A stretch of 64,000 bases of DNA. It comes from Sphagnum compactum. Its lineage: Eukaryota > Bryophyta > Sphagnopsida > Sphagnales. The notes under the pieces are model-generated. The model was not told the DNA's origin and did not search any database. It saw nothing but the letters and a program-made list of their open reading frames with translations. The stretch's first letter is position 1. Every line of letters begins with the position of its first letter. The DNA lies in the NCBI GenBank assembly GCA_965153455.1, contig OZ234498.1, forward strand, positions 3,348,001-3,412,000. Reading direction: 5' to 3'. Below, piece by piece: positions 36,839 through 49,582 of the stretch. The translations under genes were made by a program, and so were the position numbers.

Positions 36839-37036
36839 CTCATCCCACTCTCATCCCATCCTCCATCAGGTTCTCATCCCTTTCTCATCCATCCTCCATC
36901 AGGTTCTCATCCCGCTCTCATCCTCCATCTGGTTCTCTCTCATCCCGCTCTCATCCTATCCTACATCAGGTTCTCATCCCATCCTCCTCCATCAGGTTCT
37001 CATCCCATCATCCTCCATCGGGTTCTCATCCCATTG
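36839..37036 (+). repeat. Minisatellite upstream of the U-box gene, 6-7 units
   Basis: Units of 26-37 bp based on CTCATCCCATCCTCCATCAGGTT vary by small insertions of CTCATCC. The 241-codon open frame at 36,683-37,408 and its neighbour are mostly a translation of this repeat (SHPPSGSHP motif) and are not taken as genes. The array may lie in the promoter or 5' leader of the U-box gene. Confidence 0.85.
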
Positions 37037-37941
37037 CAGATGGCTCTCTGTCTCTGTGTCTGGCTCATCGCTCTCTCTCTCTCTCCCTGTCTCTGTGTCT
37101 GTCTCTCTGAGTCTCTCTCTTCTGTGTCTGTCTGTGTGTGTCCCTGTCTCGGTCCTTGGAGCTCCTTCCTTCTCGCGTCAGTTAGCTATGTAGGTAGTTT
37201 TCCCTGTGCTGTTGCTCCATTCTTACTCCTCTGCAACAAAAATACATGCCCTACAATTTCTTCTCCTTCTTCTTCTTCCTGCATTTATCTTCTACCTCAA
37301 CAATATCAGTCTGGTAGGAGCAGCAGCATCATCATCACCGAGCTTGGGAAGTACATCATCAAATCATCACTCAGCTGGGACTTGCACCCATTTGTCAATA
37401 GATTCTAGTTTTCTGTTTTACTTTTTCCATGACCGGCAGTGGGTTCTGATTTTAGCTCTCTTTGTTTTTCTTGTTCTTCTTCACCAACTAACTAACGGCA
37501 GTAGCTAGCACTCATCATCATCACCATCATCAGCTTCTTTCAATGTAGTACACTACAAAAGTCTTCAATCCAAAGGAGCAGCTTGCGCCGCAGTTGTGCA
37601 TTAGGTGGGTGCAGAGGGAGTGGAGTACACGTTGAAAGCTGCTGATGCAGAGTTGCAGGGACTTCAACACCTTCATGATCGGAATCCGTGTTCCTCATGT
37701 TTTTGGTCTGTCCGTCTGCTTTGTCTGCAGTAGCAGCTGAGCTGCTGCTGCAATTTTCGCAGTCAGCTTCTAAGGCGTGGAGGAAGAGCGAGACTTCGTC
37801 TGCTGATCTGAAATGTTTCCATGCCGAATTCGGGATCCTCATGACTCGGAGCTTGCAGTCTGGGAATCTATCGGATGGACCCATCTTCTGCTGAAGAACT
37901 AGAGCTCAACTATTTGGTTTTGAGCTGCAGCAGGAATCATC
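37037..37941 (+). promoter_or_regulatory. Probable leader/promoter zone of the U-box gene
   Basis: A CT-rich block (37,065-37,150, CTCTCTCT/CTGTGTCTG) is followed by pyrimidine- and CAT-rich DNA up to the start codon. Plant core promoters and leaders are often CT-rich. Several ATG triplets lie between 37,540 and 37,941 out of frame with the gene, so either the transcript starts late or a leader intron is removed. TTTGTCTGCAG at 37,721-37,731 would be a good acceptor. No convincing TATA box was picked. This is inference from composition. Confidence 0.35.
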
Positions 37942-40900
37942 ATGGCGAGGGATGTGAAGCAGCAGCAGCTTCAACCGCTAGTAACAGAGTTGCTGGGAGT
38001 GGTGAACAAAGTGGTACAAGATGGAAGAAAACCGATAGTGGAACAAGATGGGTTCCACCGTCTGATTTCCTACTTGGAAGAGCTGCAACCTTTGCTCACA
38101 CAGCTCCAGAACATGATGATCAATGAGCTCCCTCCTGGTCTCCGAGTGGGTTTGGATGGGATCAAGACAGAGCTCCAGAAGTTCCAGCAGCAGACATTGC
38201 ACATGTGCAAGAGCAGGAGCCGTCTCTACCTCCTCATCCATTGTCGCATACTGGTGGAGAACATCCAGGAAACAACTCACACCATCGCCCAGTGGCTTTC
38301 CCTAATCCCTGCTCCTGCTCGCACATTCCACAGCAAAGAGCTGAGCTCCAAGACTGAAGAACTGGCTCGCACAATGCTGCAAGCCCAGTTCCTTGTATGT
38401 GCAGTTCCTTTCATCCCTTGATCACAAGTCTTCTTCTGCACTCAGAAAGTTTCTTCAGCTTCTTCTTCTCCATTGGGTTCTTATTAAACTCTTGTCTTTT
38501 TTTTTTTTTTGTTTTCCCTGGACTTTGCAGGTTCCAGAGGATGAGGAAGCCATTTGCTCAGCTTTAGAAATGGAGTCTCGAAGTGAGAAAGCAGCTGTAG
38601 ATATAACTACTTCTACAGATAAAAACAAGGCAGTGCAGAAGGGGCTTGTGATGGACATCAGTCGTGTGCTGGGAGTGCTTGACTTTGAGAAGAACAGCAA
38701 ACCTCTCTCTGAGCAGTTGCGGCTCGTGCACAAGGAGCTTGTAGACTGCACACACCCAAGTGAGAAGGAGCTCCTGAAAACCGTTGCACACCTCCTTGAA
38801 TCGGTTGTTGCAGTTGAACCCGAATTTGTGCGCAGGTCGAGCACATCCGATGCTGGCGAGAATGAACCTTTGCCTCCTTTTGAAGCCTTCTTATGTCCCT
38901 TGACAAAACAGGTCAGACTCTCTCTCTCTCTCACTTGGGATGTTGGTTCATATCTTGCTCATGTGTGTACACATCAATTGCAACATGGGTCGGCTGGGCA
39001 TTTCTCAGAATGGGTGCTTGCATTTACACATCAATTGCAACATCGGTCAGTTGGTTGGGTGTTTCCCAAGATGGGTGTTGCCATTTTAATAAGAGCAAAA
39101 TCTCATTCTTCTTCTTCTTTGAGTTGTGGAAGTCCCCAGCTGGAGAGGGGAAAACAAACTAACTGACATGAGCACAAGTCTGGCAAGTTTTGCTGCTGCA
39201 GGTGATGAAAGATCCAGTAGTTGCAGAGTCAGAAATGACATATGAGCGAGAAGCGATTCAACAATGGTTTGATGCTTGCCAAGAGCAAGGGCGAGAGCCA
39301 ATGTGCCCTGTGAGTGGCCAGATTGTGAAAAACACGAAACTGCGTCCCAATCTGGTACTTCAAAAGACCATTCGAGAGTGGACGAGGCGCAATGTCGTCA
39401 TTCGCATGCGTGTAGCAACCACCCAGCTCAGCCCAGCTTCATCGGTAAGATTTCTTGCTCAGCCGATGGCTCTGCACAATTTTTGTACATACTGTCAGGG
39501 GAAGACTGTTGCTAATGTCAGTCCAGTTTTGCAAAAGCCAAGTTTTGTCATTTGGCCATTGAAACTTTGCAAACTGCCTGCTCAGGTCTAAATTAACTTG
39601 TCCAAGTCTGGTCAAAAATGGTGATGGTGCTAGATTGAGGAGATTGAGCGTGCACTGGATGATGTCACAAAATTTGCTGAGGAAGACCCTACATATCGGC
39701 AAAAACTACGGGAAGTGGGTGTTATTCCTCTGATACTTGGGCTATGGCAAAGCCATCCCAACTCTGGCACACACATCCGACACAAGGCCCTGAAAGCCCT
39801 CCGCATGATGGCTGTAGATAACATTGAAAACAAGGTGCATTTTGGAACTGTAATTACAGTTTTTGTCTTTTCTTTTGCACCTCTCTGGATTCCAGCTTGC
39901 TCATCTGCATGTGTGTGCCTGCCCTTTTTGTGAACAGGAAGTTGCTGCCTAGTAGTCTCTTGATGATTTGTGAAGTTTTAACTGAACTTAGCAGCATGGG
40001 TGTTTGTTGTATATATATATGAAGGAGATGATGGTGGAGCTCGGAGTGTCGAAGCTAGCTGTGAAGAGTCTGGGCAGCAGCTTAGACAAAGAGAAAGAGA
40101 CGGCTGTCACATTGCTCCATGAACTGTCGCTACATCCTCACACGTGTGCACAGATGGGGTCTGAGAAGGGTGCAATTCTCTTCTTAGTGGGTCTGACGAC
40201 CAATGTCGATGAAGATCTTAAGGTTGCCAGTCTCGCAGAAAAGACTCTAAAAAACTTGGAACAGATGGATGTCACAGTGTTGCAAATGGCTGAAGCCGGT
40301 CGCTTGCAGCCTCTTCTTTCTCGTCTCTGTGAAGGTACAACAAAAGGACTTTCTCTCATTCTCTCTCGTTCTCTCCTATCCCCTCCTATTCTATTGTTTT
40401 ATCATCATGAACTTTGTGTCTTATTCAGTGCATGTGTGATGGACAAATGCAGGTTCAGAGGAAACCCAAGTGAAGATGGCAGAACATCTTGCACAAATGA
40501 CACTCACTAACACCAGCAAGGAGATGGTGGCACGCTCTGGAACACAAGTACTGGTGAAGATGTTGCTCAGCAATGCAGAAGCTGCCAAAGAGGCGTCTTT
40601 GGGTGCGCTATTCAACCTGTCGTTGCTGGAGGACACGGCCACCGTGCTGATCAAAGCTGGGGTATTGGGTCAACTTCTTGTCATCATGTTTTCAGCTGAA
40701 GATGCAGGGGTGGCATCTACCTCACGTCTCAAAGAGATGGCTGCTACCACTTTAGCCAATCTGGTTTCTATTCCCGGGAATTGGGAACGAGCTAGAGTTG
40801 ATGAAGATGGCCACACACTAAAATCAGAAGAAACTCTGCACAACTTCTTGGAATTGCTTACAGATTCAAATGTCACATGGAAGGACAAGATCATCAAAGC

Positions 40901-42451
40901 ACTATATTATATTGCTTCATCACCGCAAGCTTCAGGTTAGTTTGTTGTTGTTACTTTGTTTGCTTTCACAGGTTTGAAGGGTTGAAGGTCTTGTGGTGTT
41001 TTTTTCTTCTGCTCAGAGCATGTTGCTTTGAAATGCTCAGTTGTGCCTCACTTATCCATGTTTGGACAACATGGTGCAGTGGAAGTGGCAACACACATGC
41101 GTGGGAAAGGAATTGTCACTCTAGTGACATTCTTGCAAGACCCGGAAGCAGTGAAGCGGCTACAGGTGCTGCGGTTGTTGAGTGTCCTTAGTCTGCTTGT
41201 AGGAGTGGATATTGCAACTGCACTCCGAAGTGCACACCAGCTTGTGCGCCTGAAAGAGCTCTTACAAGCAAAGGGGAAAGTACTGCTTGAGGAGCGAGTA
41301 TCTGCGGCCAACCTCTTGGCCAACATTCCTCTCACAGAATTTGAGGTAATTATTTTTTTCTTTTTCCCCCTTGAGCAAGTCAGTCACAAATCCTTTTGGG
41401 TCCCAAGAAAATGGGTGCAATCAGCTAATGGAGAAACAAGAAATCTTGGGAGCAACTTTTACCACCATTTTTCACCTTCTTGGTTTCATATCCATGGACA
41501 GGTTTATCATAACATACAGCACAGGAGTATAGCTTACTTGTGAGAGCTTGTGCTGTGTTTGTTCCACAGGTCATCTGTGTGCTTGAAATGGACCTTCTTC
41601 CATGGACAATCACAATGCTTGATGATGTCAGGAGTGGAAAAATGGCAAAGTTGCCAGGGCGTTTGGGCCCAGTGTTTCAAGAGGGTCTAGTAGGATTGTT
41701 GCTACACTTTGCACGCAACTCAAACATGACAATTCTGAACTGTATACGGGAGCAGAGGCTTTTCACTGTGTTTCTAGAGCTGCTAGTTCCTCAAAGCTCA
41801 GCTGTAGTGAAGGAACGAGCAGCCTTGGGTCTTCAGTTACTTGCAACAAAGTCGAGTTTGTTCATGTCTTCCAACAAGAAGATCCAACGACGCAAGGATT
41901 CTGGCCAAGGGCTTTGTTTCATGTCTTTGTTTCGCACAACTGTAACCGAAACTCCACACACCTGTTCAGTGCATAGGGGTGCTTGTGATGCAAACACGAA
42001 TTTTTGTCTCGTTGTGGCAAATGCATTGGTACCACTCATGGAGCATCTGGAGGAAGAGCAAGGACCAGGTGTACAGCAAGCAGTCCTTGGTGCATTGTCC
42101 ACTCTCCTCCTTGATGAGGCAAACCTGGGGGCTGGTGTTGCAGAAATCCTTAAGTCCGGTGGAGTTCAACCCATTTTTGAGTTATTCTATGCGGTGAGAC
42201 AAGGTGAATTGCAGGAGAAAGCTGTGTGGATGATTGAGCGGATACTACGTACAGAGGAGTACGCACAGGGGCATACAATTGACCAAGCTCTTTTTCAGGC
42301 GCTCATTGAAGCATTTAAACATGGAAGCCCCACAACGAGGGCACTAGCTCAGGATTCTCTCACACATCTCAAGCAGATCTCTGTTGTCAGTTCTGGTCCC
42401 CGAGGAAAGTCTCGAGCAATACAGCGACGCCAACCAGACAGACATATATGA
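37942..42451 (+). CDS. U-box E3 ubiquitin ligase with ARM repeats (PUB42/43/44 type)
   Basis: Eight exons: 37942-38394, 38531-38911, 39202-39444, 39634-39834, 40025-40334, 40453-40935, 41017-41345 and 41570-42451. All seven introns are GT-AG (81-290 bases). The joined frame has no stops and encodes 1,093 residues. Residues 1-150 form a helical N-terminal region typical of plant U-box/ARM ligases (LYLLIHCRILVEN motif). Residues 152-170 carry the conserved EDEEAICSALEMESRS segment. The U-box is at about 266-342: PFEAFLCPLTKQ, split by intron 2, then VMKDPVV, TYEREAIQQWF, CPVSGQ and LRPNLVLQKTIREW. ARM repeats fill the rest. A CSVHRGACD...FCL cysteine-containing insert lies near residue 930, as in PUB42/43-like proteins. 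Such proteins transfer ubiquitin from an E2 to substrates. Arabidopsis relatives act at the membrane or in the cytoplasm in stress and senescence, but the exact orthology here is not established. The start ATG lies in a CATCATGGCG context. The length is near the larger members of the family. The intron 4 acceptor and exact ends are my manual choices. Confidence 0.93.
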
Positions 42452-43774
42452 GAGGTTAGTGTCTTTGCTGCACATATGCGTGAATTGCCGTCTACGTTCC
42501 ACCCAGCCATATACCTGGTCACAAAACCCTAAAACCTAAAGCCAAAACTCTGATTTTCCCATGCAAATTTGTCAGTGAAATGCTCAGAGTTGGGGACTCG
42601 AGCTGGTGATTGGGTCTCTCACACACACCACATCAGAGATGTTCTGCATCTTGTTTCTCAGTTTTGTTGGCACGGGTAAAGAAACTGATTGGCCATCACA
42701 ACATGCTTACTCAGATCAGCTGCTCCACAACATGCGAATTCGTTGCTCAACTGTTCAAAATTGCCTGAGAGTGTGTAATTGTAAGGGTGTGAAACAGAGA
42801 GTTGAGGGCACCATGTCAGTCATAACTGTAATCTGGCATCAATGAAATGTGGTTCCTCCCTGGGGTATTCTCATGCCGACAATGTTATTACAACAGAGTA
42901 GTAAATCATAATCAAGCACCACAAGTTGGTGCTAGTTTGGTTGTCATGATCACTACCAAATTACTGTAAAATCTTTATTTTTGGTGATAGCAGACTTGTT
43001 GTTTGCAAAGGCTTTTAATCCCTAGCTCTTTTGGTTGGGTGGTTTTTGTCTAAATTGATGTATTGGGTCAGACGACTGATTACCTATTTAAAAAGAGATC
43101 TTATTTCAGACTTGTATGAAGAAGAGCAGTACTATGTGTTGTTGTCATTGTATCTTATGTGCAGTTGTCTGCAATGAGGATTTTAGATTCTTTGAAATGA
43201 GTCAAACAATTGCTTACAATTGGCCTACTTGCATGGCTTCCATAATCTTATGTTCTTTGAGAAATTGTTTATTGAGCTATAGCTTGATCTCAGATCCAAA
43301 TGTGTGAAGTTCACATTGTGTAGGAATGGTACAAATGAATGTACAGGAATTTCTCATAAGCCACTACAGCAAACCGCAAATGTACTTTGGAATGGGCTTG
43401 GTAGAGTTCACTCTACTGCTTAACACTTCAAAAAGCCTATTATGGTATGTTCCATTTGTCAGATGACAACAGGTCTCCCAACACTTAGAAGGCTTCATTT
43501 AGAAGAGAAGAAACAGTATACCATGTATTTGGTAAAACATGGTTGGTTTCCCGAACTAGCCAAAAATTAGTCTGGTATGAAAGTTTTAAAAAGGACCCAA
43601 TAATGCCTGGAGCAAGCTGGTATAAACTTCCATAACTACATAATACTTGCTCCATAAGGCTGATATGTTTAAAAGTCAATACCAGACCAACATGGTCGGG
43701 ATGTTGGGAGTTGGGAGCAACCTTCGGGCTTTATGATATGTTGTTTGTCATGTACTATATGGAATGAGCTTGGA
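42452..43774 (+). other. 3' flank of the U-box gene, no further gene recognised
   Basis: The likely 3' UTR runs to about 42,850, where TCAATGAAATG could serve as a plant near-upstream poly(A) element. No AATAAA is placed convincingly. Small frames at 42,606-42,845, 43,116-43,307 and 43,485-43,679 (minus) carry no motif. Confidence 0.45.
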
Positions 43775-44025
43775 ATTCCATCCCTTCCACCTTATTTGGA
43801 CAAAAAGGCAAAGGAACAACAATTCCAAAAAGCTTCAAGAAAGAATGTTGACATCCCCCAACTTGTGCAAGAGCTTGAAGTCAAGCTTGTAAAAGGGAAA
43901 GTGGAGTGTATTATATGTTATGACATGGTGAAAGGAATTTGCTCATATGATCTTGTTCAAATTGTTTTTCAATTTTTCATTTGCTTTGCATCCAAAATTG
44001 GGTTCGTTCACCCACATCATGAATT
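43775..44025 (+). pseudogene. NFXL1-like gene fragment (start of RING finger), broken
   Basis: The frame reads KAKEQQFQKAS, then IPQLVQELEVKLVKG and KVECIICYDMVK, the segment leading into the RING finger of plant NF-X1-type proteins (NFXL1). Just after the first RING cysteines the frame shifts at about 43,931. The shifted frame continues the same domain: an in-frame TGA at 43,948-43,950 where the family has Trp, then SCSNCFSIFHLLCIQNW, then VRSPTS and another stop. Only about 80 codons survive, with no Cys-rich NF-X1 zinc-finger repeats downstream. NFXL1 proteins are nuclear zinc-finger regulators of stress and growth responses. This copy cannot make one. It could be a fragment carried here by a transposon or a retrocopy remnant. 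The flanks show no poly(A) tail or terminal repeats I could recognise. Confidence 0.8.
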
Positions 44026-47000
44026 CTCTCTATTTCAACATCTAGGAATGTTTTTGAAGGAAAGTAACATTGCCTAGCTTAACAAAGTTGATGAACTTTG
44101 TTTTTATTGATTTTGTGGTTGTAGATAAAGGGCAACCTTTCATCATATTTACAACAACCATTCTTACCTTTAAATTGCCAATCAACCCACATAGTTGTGA
44201 TTAGACCATGCCATAGATTATTAAACTGATGTAAAAATGGTTGTTGTAAGCACTATTACACTATGCAATGTCACCCAAGTCTTTGGCCTCCTTGGATGGC
44301 TCTAGCTCCCTTCAATTTTACCCATGTGAGGAAACTACATTCATTTAAAAATGTTTTGTGCAAGATGAGTGGGCTAACAATTGATTGGAACCATGTTTGT
44401 AACTAAATTTACCACAAGGATGTTTGCAATCCATGAAAGTTGTGGTTAGTGCAAAAATGTATTTTTGGTTAGCAATAAAATGATGTGTTGTTTGGGTTGT
44501 TTGATCTTCTTGGGGAGATGGATTGGTCCATGGTGTATTTTCTTATGAGTTTCATTGTGCAACAATGCACCATGTGGGCCTATAAGAAACATCATGGCTC
44601 AAAAATATTCCATTTATGCTTTTGTGGGGATTCATGCATGCTCTTCCCCTCAATGACCTTAGAATGTAAATAACCTAGATTGTTTGTCGTAACATTTATA
44701 GCTAAGTGAATCTTAGAATTTTTCTAAAAACAATTGTGGTCATTGAGTGGTTATAAGATAAGGAGGATTAATTTCAATGGATAAATAGTTTATCAAAAGT
44801 CCATTCCATAGTGTTAAAATCATTAAAAGAAAATGAAAATTTGTAATCATCCTATTTGTCATTACATGTGATTAAATATTTGCAACTAATTTTCGTTTTA
44901 AAACTATTTGTTATGTTTGGTCATACTTGCGACTACACTACAATTAGTTTGTGATTATTATTATTTTCATCCTTCTAAGAGGGTAATTTTTAATATCCAA
45001 GAAAGGTCATATATGTATCATTAGTTGCAAATGTAATCAAAATTAGTTGCAACTTTATGAATAGATTAGGGGTATTGGGGCATATTAGGATGTACAAGTG
45101 TACAATGTGGGTATCTAGAATGGGTGTATTAAAATCTTATGTAGCTTATATTTAGAACATATGAAAATATATCTATCACACATAAAAGGTATATATGTAT
45201 AATTTAAATATATTCAAGTTGTATTTTAGAGACATATGGAACATATTAGGGTCATATTCTTAGTGTATCCAAAGTTTATTATAGCTATTGAAATTATTAT
45301 AGGCAGTACTAGTTAAATCAAATGAAATAATAATTATAATAACAACAATAATAATATATTACCTTTATCTATTATTACCTATAATAGTTAATATAGTTAG
45401 TAGGTAGACTAAACTAGTATAGAATAAGTATTGGTCGCATTTGCAATTAAAATGTTTAACTCAAATCTTTTGTCTTCCATTCTTTAATGTGGACTAGTAT
45501 ATAATTAGGTACATTACGATTATTCAAGCTACAAGTTCTATTCAAGGGATGAACCAATATAAAAGAGGTTGAACCTTAAATTAGGTTAAACCCAAAATAA
45601 AATAGGATTATTTTATACCTACTTAATTAGTCTATGCCTACTTACTTACCTTTTTAAGTTTACCCTCTTTATTTACTTACATAGATGCCATGTGTTGACA
45701 TGTTATTGACTTTAAATTGAACAATTCAAATTTAATTAATTAATTAAAAACTTAAATATTAAATTGGGCTTAAATGTGCCACATGTCACTAAATAATTGG
45801 CCTTAAAAATTGGACATAATGTTTTTGCTATGTGTCATGATTTAAGATTATCTAAAATGGAGATGTGGATTTTTTTCAAGATTAAATAAAAATAAATTTG
45901 AAATATACAACCTTAAACCACATGTCAACACATCATTTGTTGTTAGTGTTGACCAAATCAATTGCATGTTAATTGCAAATGACAATATGTATGTTTAGTC
46001 AAAGGATGAAAATCTATTTTGTTGATTTTTATTTTTCATCCAAAGACCATGTTGTGTGTGACTATAGTCAAATGTATGTGAATGTTGAATGCAACTAATG
46101 GGATTTTAATCGCACATGTTGTTTGTAATTAAAAATTAGTTGTAGGGGACCAATCACAAAATCTTATTTTTCTTCTAGTGAATTGATATCCATTATAATA
46201 CCATTATTTAAGTGGGGGATTTACAAGGTGGTTAATGAACTAATAAAAATTATATGAATATATTATAAAATCTCAATAAAATAATAGTTGAACTTACATT
46301 CTAAGAAAAAAACATAAATAAATGATTATGACATGGAAATTTGAAAATAAGGTTCAATTTAAGACATTCGAAAGTTCATAAGTGTTTTTGGGTTACAATT
46401 TTTCTAATCATTTTTTGCAACTATGTTCCTTTTGCTCTACTATATCATATATTGAATCCTTATAATATATTGCAAAAAAATCGATAAGAAAAAGAAAATT
46501 TATGTGAAGCCAAAAAGAAAATCTAGTCGATAACTTCAATTTTGAAAGTTCATCACTTTGTATTTGGAGAATATATACATTTCAATTTTATATAGATGTT
46601 TTTCTATTCAAGTTGAAATTTGTAATTCAATGAAAAGTTTGGCATAATGATAATTTTATGGCATATTTTAATAGCATGGTAATGCATGACATTCTAGAAA
46701 AAAATATAATGTAAAGCAAAAAGTGATCCAACTTATCTTGTAACCACCCCATTCATGATTGTAAAACAATTGTCAACACATAAAAACACTAACATTCTAT
46801 TTCATACAATATGTATGTCCTAGTAACTCACTTTAGATTGAACCTAGTGCTTCACGTGTTTTATGTTGAACTTTTAGCATCTAAAAAATGACTTTTCAAA
46901 CTTATTTTCAAATCCTTCAATTTGAAAGTCAACTCTTGACCTTAGTTAATCCTAGCTTTCAACTTTAATTAGATTTAAAATTTAGGATCATGAATTAGAT

Positions 47001-47987
47001 CTAATATAAATTTGGTGGATTTTTATGTTTCCTGATATTAATGCACATTACAAAAGATGCGTTGTGCATTAAACACAAACCTATGTACATTTATGCAACT
47101 AATAAATGTTATAATTTTTGGGTTGAAATAACAATCCACTTTTATCATGTTCATTTTTCGTGTTGTTGGGTTTGCATTGTCTTTGTTTGTTATTATTTTC
47201 TTGTTATCTACTTGATCATTTTCCCTGTTGTTGTTTGGGTTTCCCATAACAATTCACTTGTTTCTTGAAAATGATAATAGTTTATAATCTTGTAATGTTT
47301 TTCGCACAGCTCTTGGTGTTCCTAAATTATGTTTCGAAGTTGTCCGTACATGTTACCTTCCAAGAGCATTTGAAGCAATCTCACAAAAATGTAACTTGCA
47401 ACATTCCTAAACAAAGGAAGTATGGGTTCTGTTTTTGTTTCTAGTTAAATCAGGTGATTCGATGGAATGTACCTTTCAAAACATGATGAATTGCACTAAA
47501 AACATGTTCTAGTTACATGTTTCAACATCTTTGTAGGTTTAAAATTTTTGTACACATGTTTCGATTTTCCAGTGAATGGTTGTATCATGTTTTCTATTTC
47601 TGTAAACAAGTTTCGACTATCCGTATCAAGGAACCATAAGGAATCACCTCAAACAATGGTTAAGGAATTAAAATTAGCGAAATGATTAACCAAATCCTAA
47701 GCCCTTTCTTTAAATATATTTAATAATATAGATTTTTTTTTTCATGTTTATCCATTGCATGCAAAATATATGGCCTTAAGTTTTCATTGGAATAAAAACA
47801 AGTGAGAATTGTAACTTACAACTTCATGTTCCTAATTTCCATAACCTCTTTAGGAATCATGAACATGAACTTTGGAAATTCATAACTAAATTATACCTAC
47901 TCAATTAATTACATAATAAAAAATAAAATACCATCTAAAATACATTTGGAAATTATATTAGTCCCTCCCTTCCGCTCCCCCCCCCCC
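44026..47987. other. Intergenic, very AT-rich, no gene recognised
   Basis: No motif-bearing frame. 45,280-45,420 is ATA/TAT-rich. 47,038-47,268 is open on both strands but unrecognisable. No further NFXL1 exon was found downstream of the fragment at 43.8 kb. Confidence 0.55.
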
Positions 47988-48267
47988 AATGTATTAAAAA
48001 TGTTCTTGACTTTAAACTTGACCTTAAACCCACCATTAGTCCCAAATGTATTAAAAGTGTTCTTGACTTTAAACTTGACCTTAAACCCACCATTAGTCCC
48101 AAATGTATTAAAAGTGTTCTTGACTTTAAACTTGACCTTAAACCCACCATTAGTCCCAAATGTATTAAAAGTGTTCTTGACTTTAAACTTGACCTTAAAC
48201 CCACCATTAGTCCCAAATGTATTAAAAGTGTTCTTGACTTTAAACTTGACCTTAAACCCACCATTAT
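47988..48267. repeat. 57-bp minisatellite, five nearly identical units
   Basis: The unit, starting AATGTATTAAAAGTGTTCTT and ending CCACCATTAGTCCCA, repeats five times with almost no differences (the first has AAATG for AAGTG; the last changes at its end). A run of C precedes it at about 47,978-47,987. Because 57 is a multiple of three, both strands stay open (19-residue repeat). This explains the overlapping 113- and 132-codon frames without a gene. Confidence 0.97.
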
Positions 48268-48984
48268 TTTCTTGGAACTTATTGTGACAAAATGATTAGG
48301 AACATCAAAATTCAAAATATTGTTGGGTGAAAACAAGCTAATAGGAGCCAATAATGCCCCCTTATGTTACTATTTAATTTGAAATATTTTTGGAATGTTT
48401 TAGAAAAATCTTCAAAAAATATTTTTAATCATGAAAATTTTATCTGTACTATTATGTTAAGGTTTATATATTTAAAATTCCATTTTTTTATTTTCACATT
48501 TAAAAAATCTAAAAAATCACTTATTACTTAAAAACTACTTAAAAATAGATTTTGGGTATTTTTTATTTATTAAATTGATTTGAAATTTATTCACATGTTG
48601 CCATGATATATTATGAAGGTTGTCATATTAGTAGATCCAAAATTTTCAACATCAATTTAAACTATGAAATTCTAAACAGTGGTTATAATTGTTTTAGTTT
48701 ATATTAGCATGCTTTCACCCTTTTGATTTCATTTAAGTCTCAAAGTCTATATAATGTAGTTAATATATTTACCAAAACAATTTAATGAAAACCTTTCTTT
48801 TAAGTGTTTCTTATATTTTTTCAAAAATTGATGAGTCCAATAAAATGAAAGTGTGACATTCCTTGTGGTACCACCCAACCAAACTTTCACCCTATTTTGA
48901 AAAGTTTCAACTTTATTTTAATTCCTTTTAAAATGAAAATAAAGACATTGACAATTTTTTCTAAGGATGGAAGATGGATTTAAA

Positions 48985-49021
<37 letters not shown>

Positions 49022-49582
49022 TACTTCAAAATTGTAGCACAATGATCTTCTAATACCCTTTTTAATTTGTTCACCCCTTCAACATCTTGATTATTGGAAC
49101 TTTTGATTCCTCTCTTGAATGAAATAAACCCATGTTTTCTTGCTCATGTTAGTAATGAGACATGATAGTGGGTCACAAAGGGTGTTCATACATGGGTTCC
49201 ATAGATTGTTGCCATTTGTCTATTATTGAACTTTTTTAATTTGCTTCCTTGGTATGAATGTAACTTTCACAAACATCAATATTGTGATTCGAATACCTTT
49301 AACAACTTTGGTATTTTCTCTGCAACTTCTCCATGATTTGATAGCATGTTAATTGAAGATTATGATAATTTGGGGACGTCAGTTTTTGTATATTTAAGGA
49401 ATCACTTGAGATAAAAAGGCATATATTAATATGCTATGAAACAATGAAATATTCAAAGTACATTTTAAAATATTTAAAATATATTTTCATAATCAAATAT
49501 AGGCACCCTATTTATATTTAAACAAATTATAAAATTATCTTTTTTTTCAATAAGTTGTAGCCTATATGTTTTTGCACGTCAT
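48268..49582. other. Intergenic, AT-rich, with (TA)n at 48,987-49,020
   Basis: A 34-base TA dinucleotide run is the only marked feature. No gene recognised. Confidence 0.55.

Noticed and set aside
36683-37408. 241-codon plus-strand frame with SHPPSGSHP repeats
   Set aside because: Made of a minisatellite and CT microsatellite upstream of the U-box gene; no domain and low complexity.
37540-37884. 114-codon minus-strand frame before the U-box gene
   Set aside because: No recognisable domain; lies in the probable leader of the plus-strand gene.
38455-38934. 159-codon minus-strand frame opposite U-box exon 2
   Set aside because: Antisense shadow of coding sequence with no motif.
38393-39166. 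257-codon frame overlapping U-box exon 2
   Set aside because: It is exon 2 read through both flanking introns; the GT-AG borders and family alignment define the exon as 38,531-38,911.
47988-48267. CRISPR-like array
   Set aside because: The units are contiguous without unique spacers, and the DNA is plant nuclear.
47946-48351. Overlapping 113- and 132-codon frames on both strands
   Set aside because: They are translations of the 57-bp minisatellite, whose unit length keeps every frame open.
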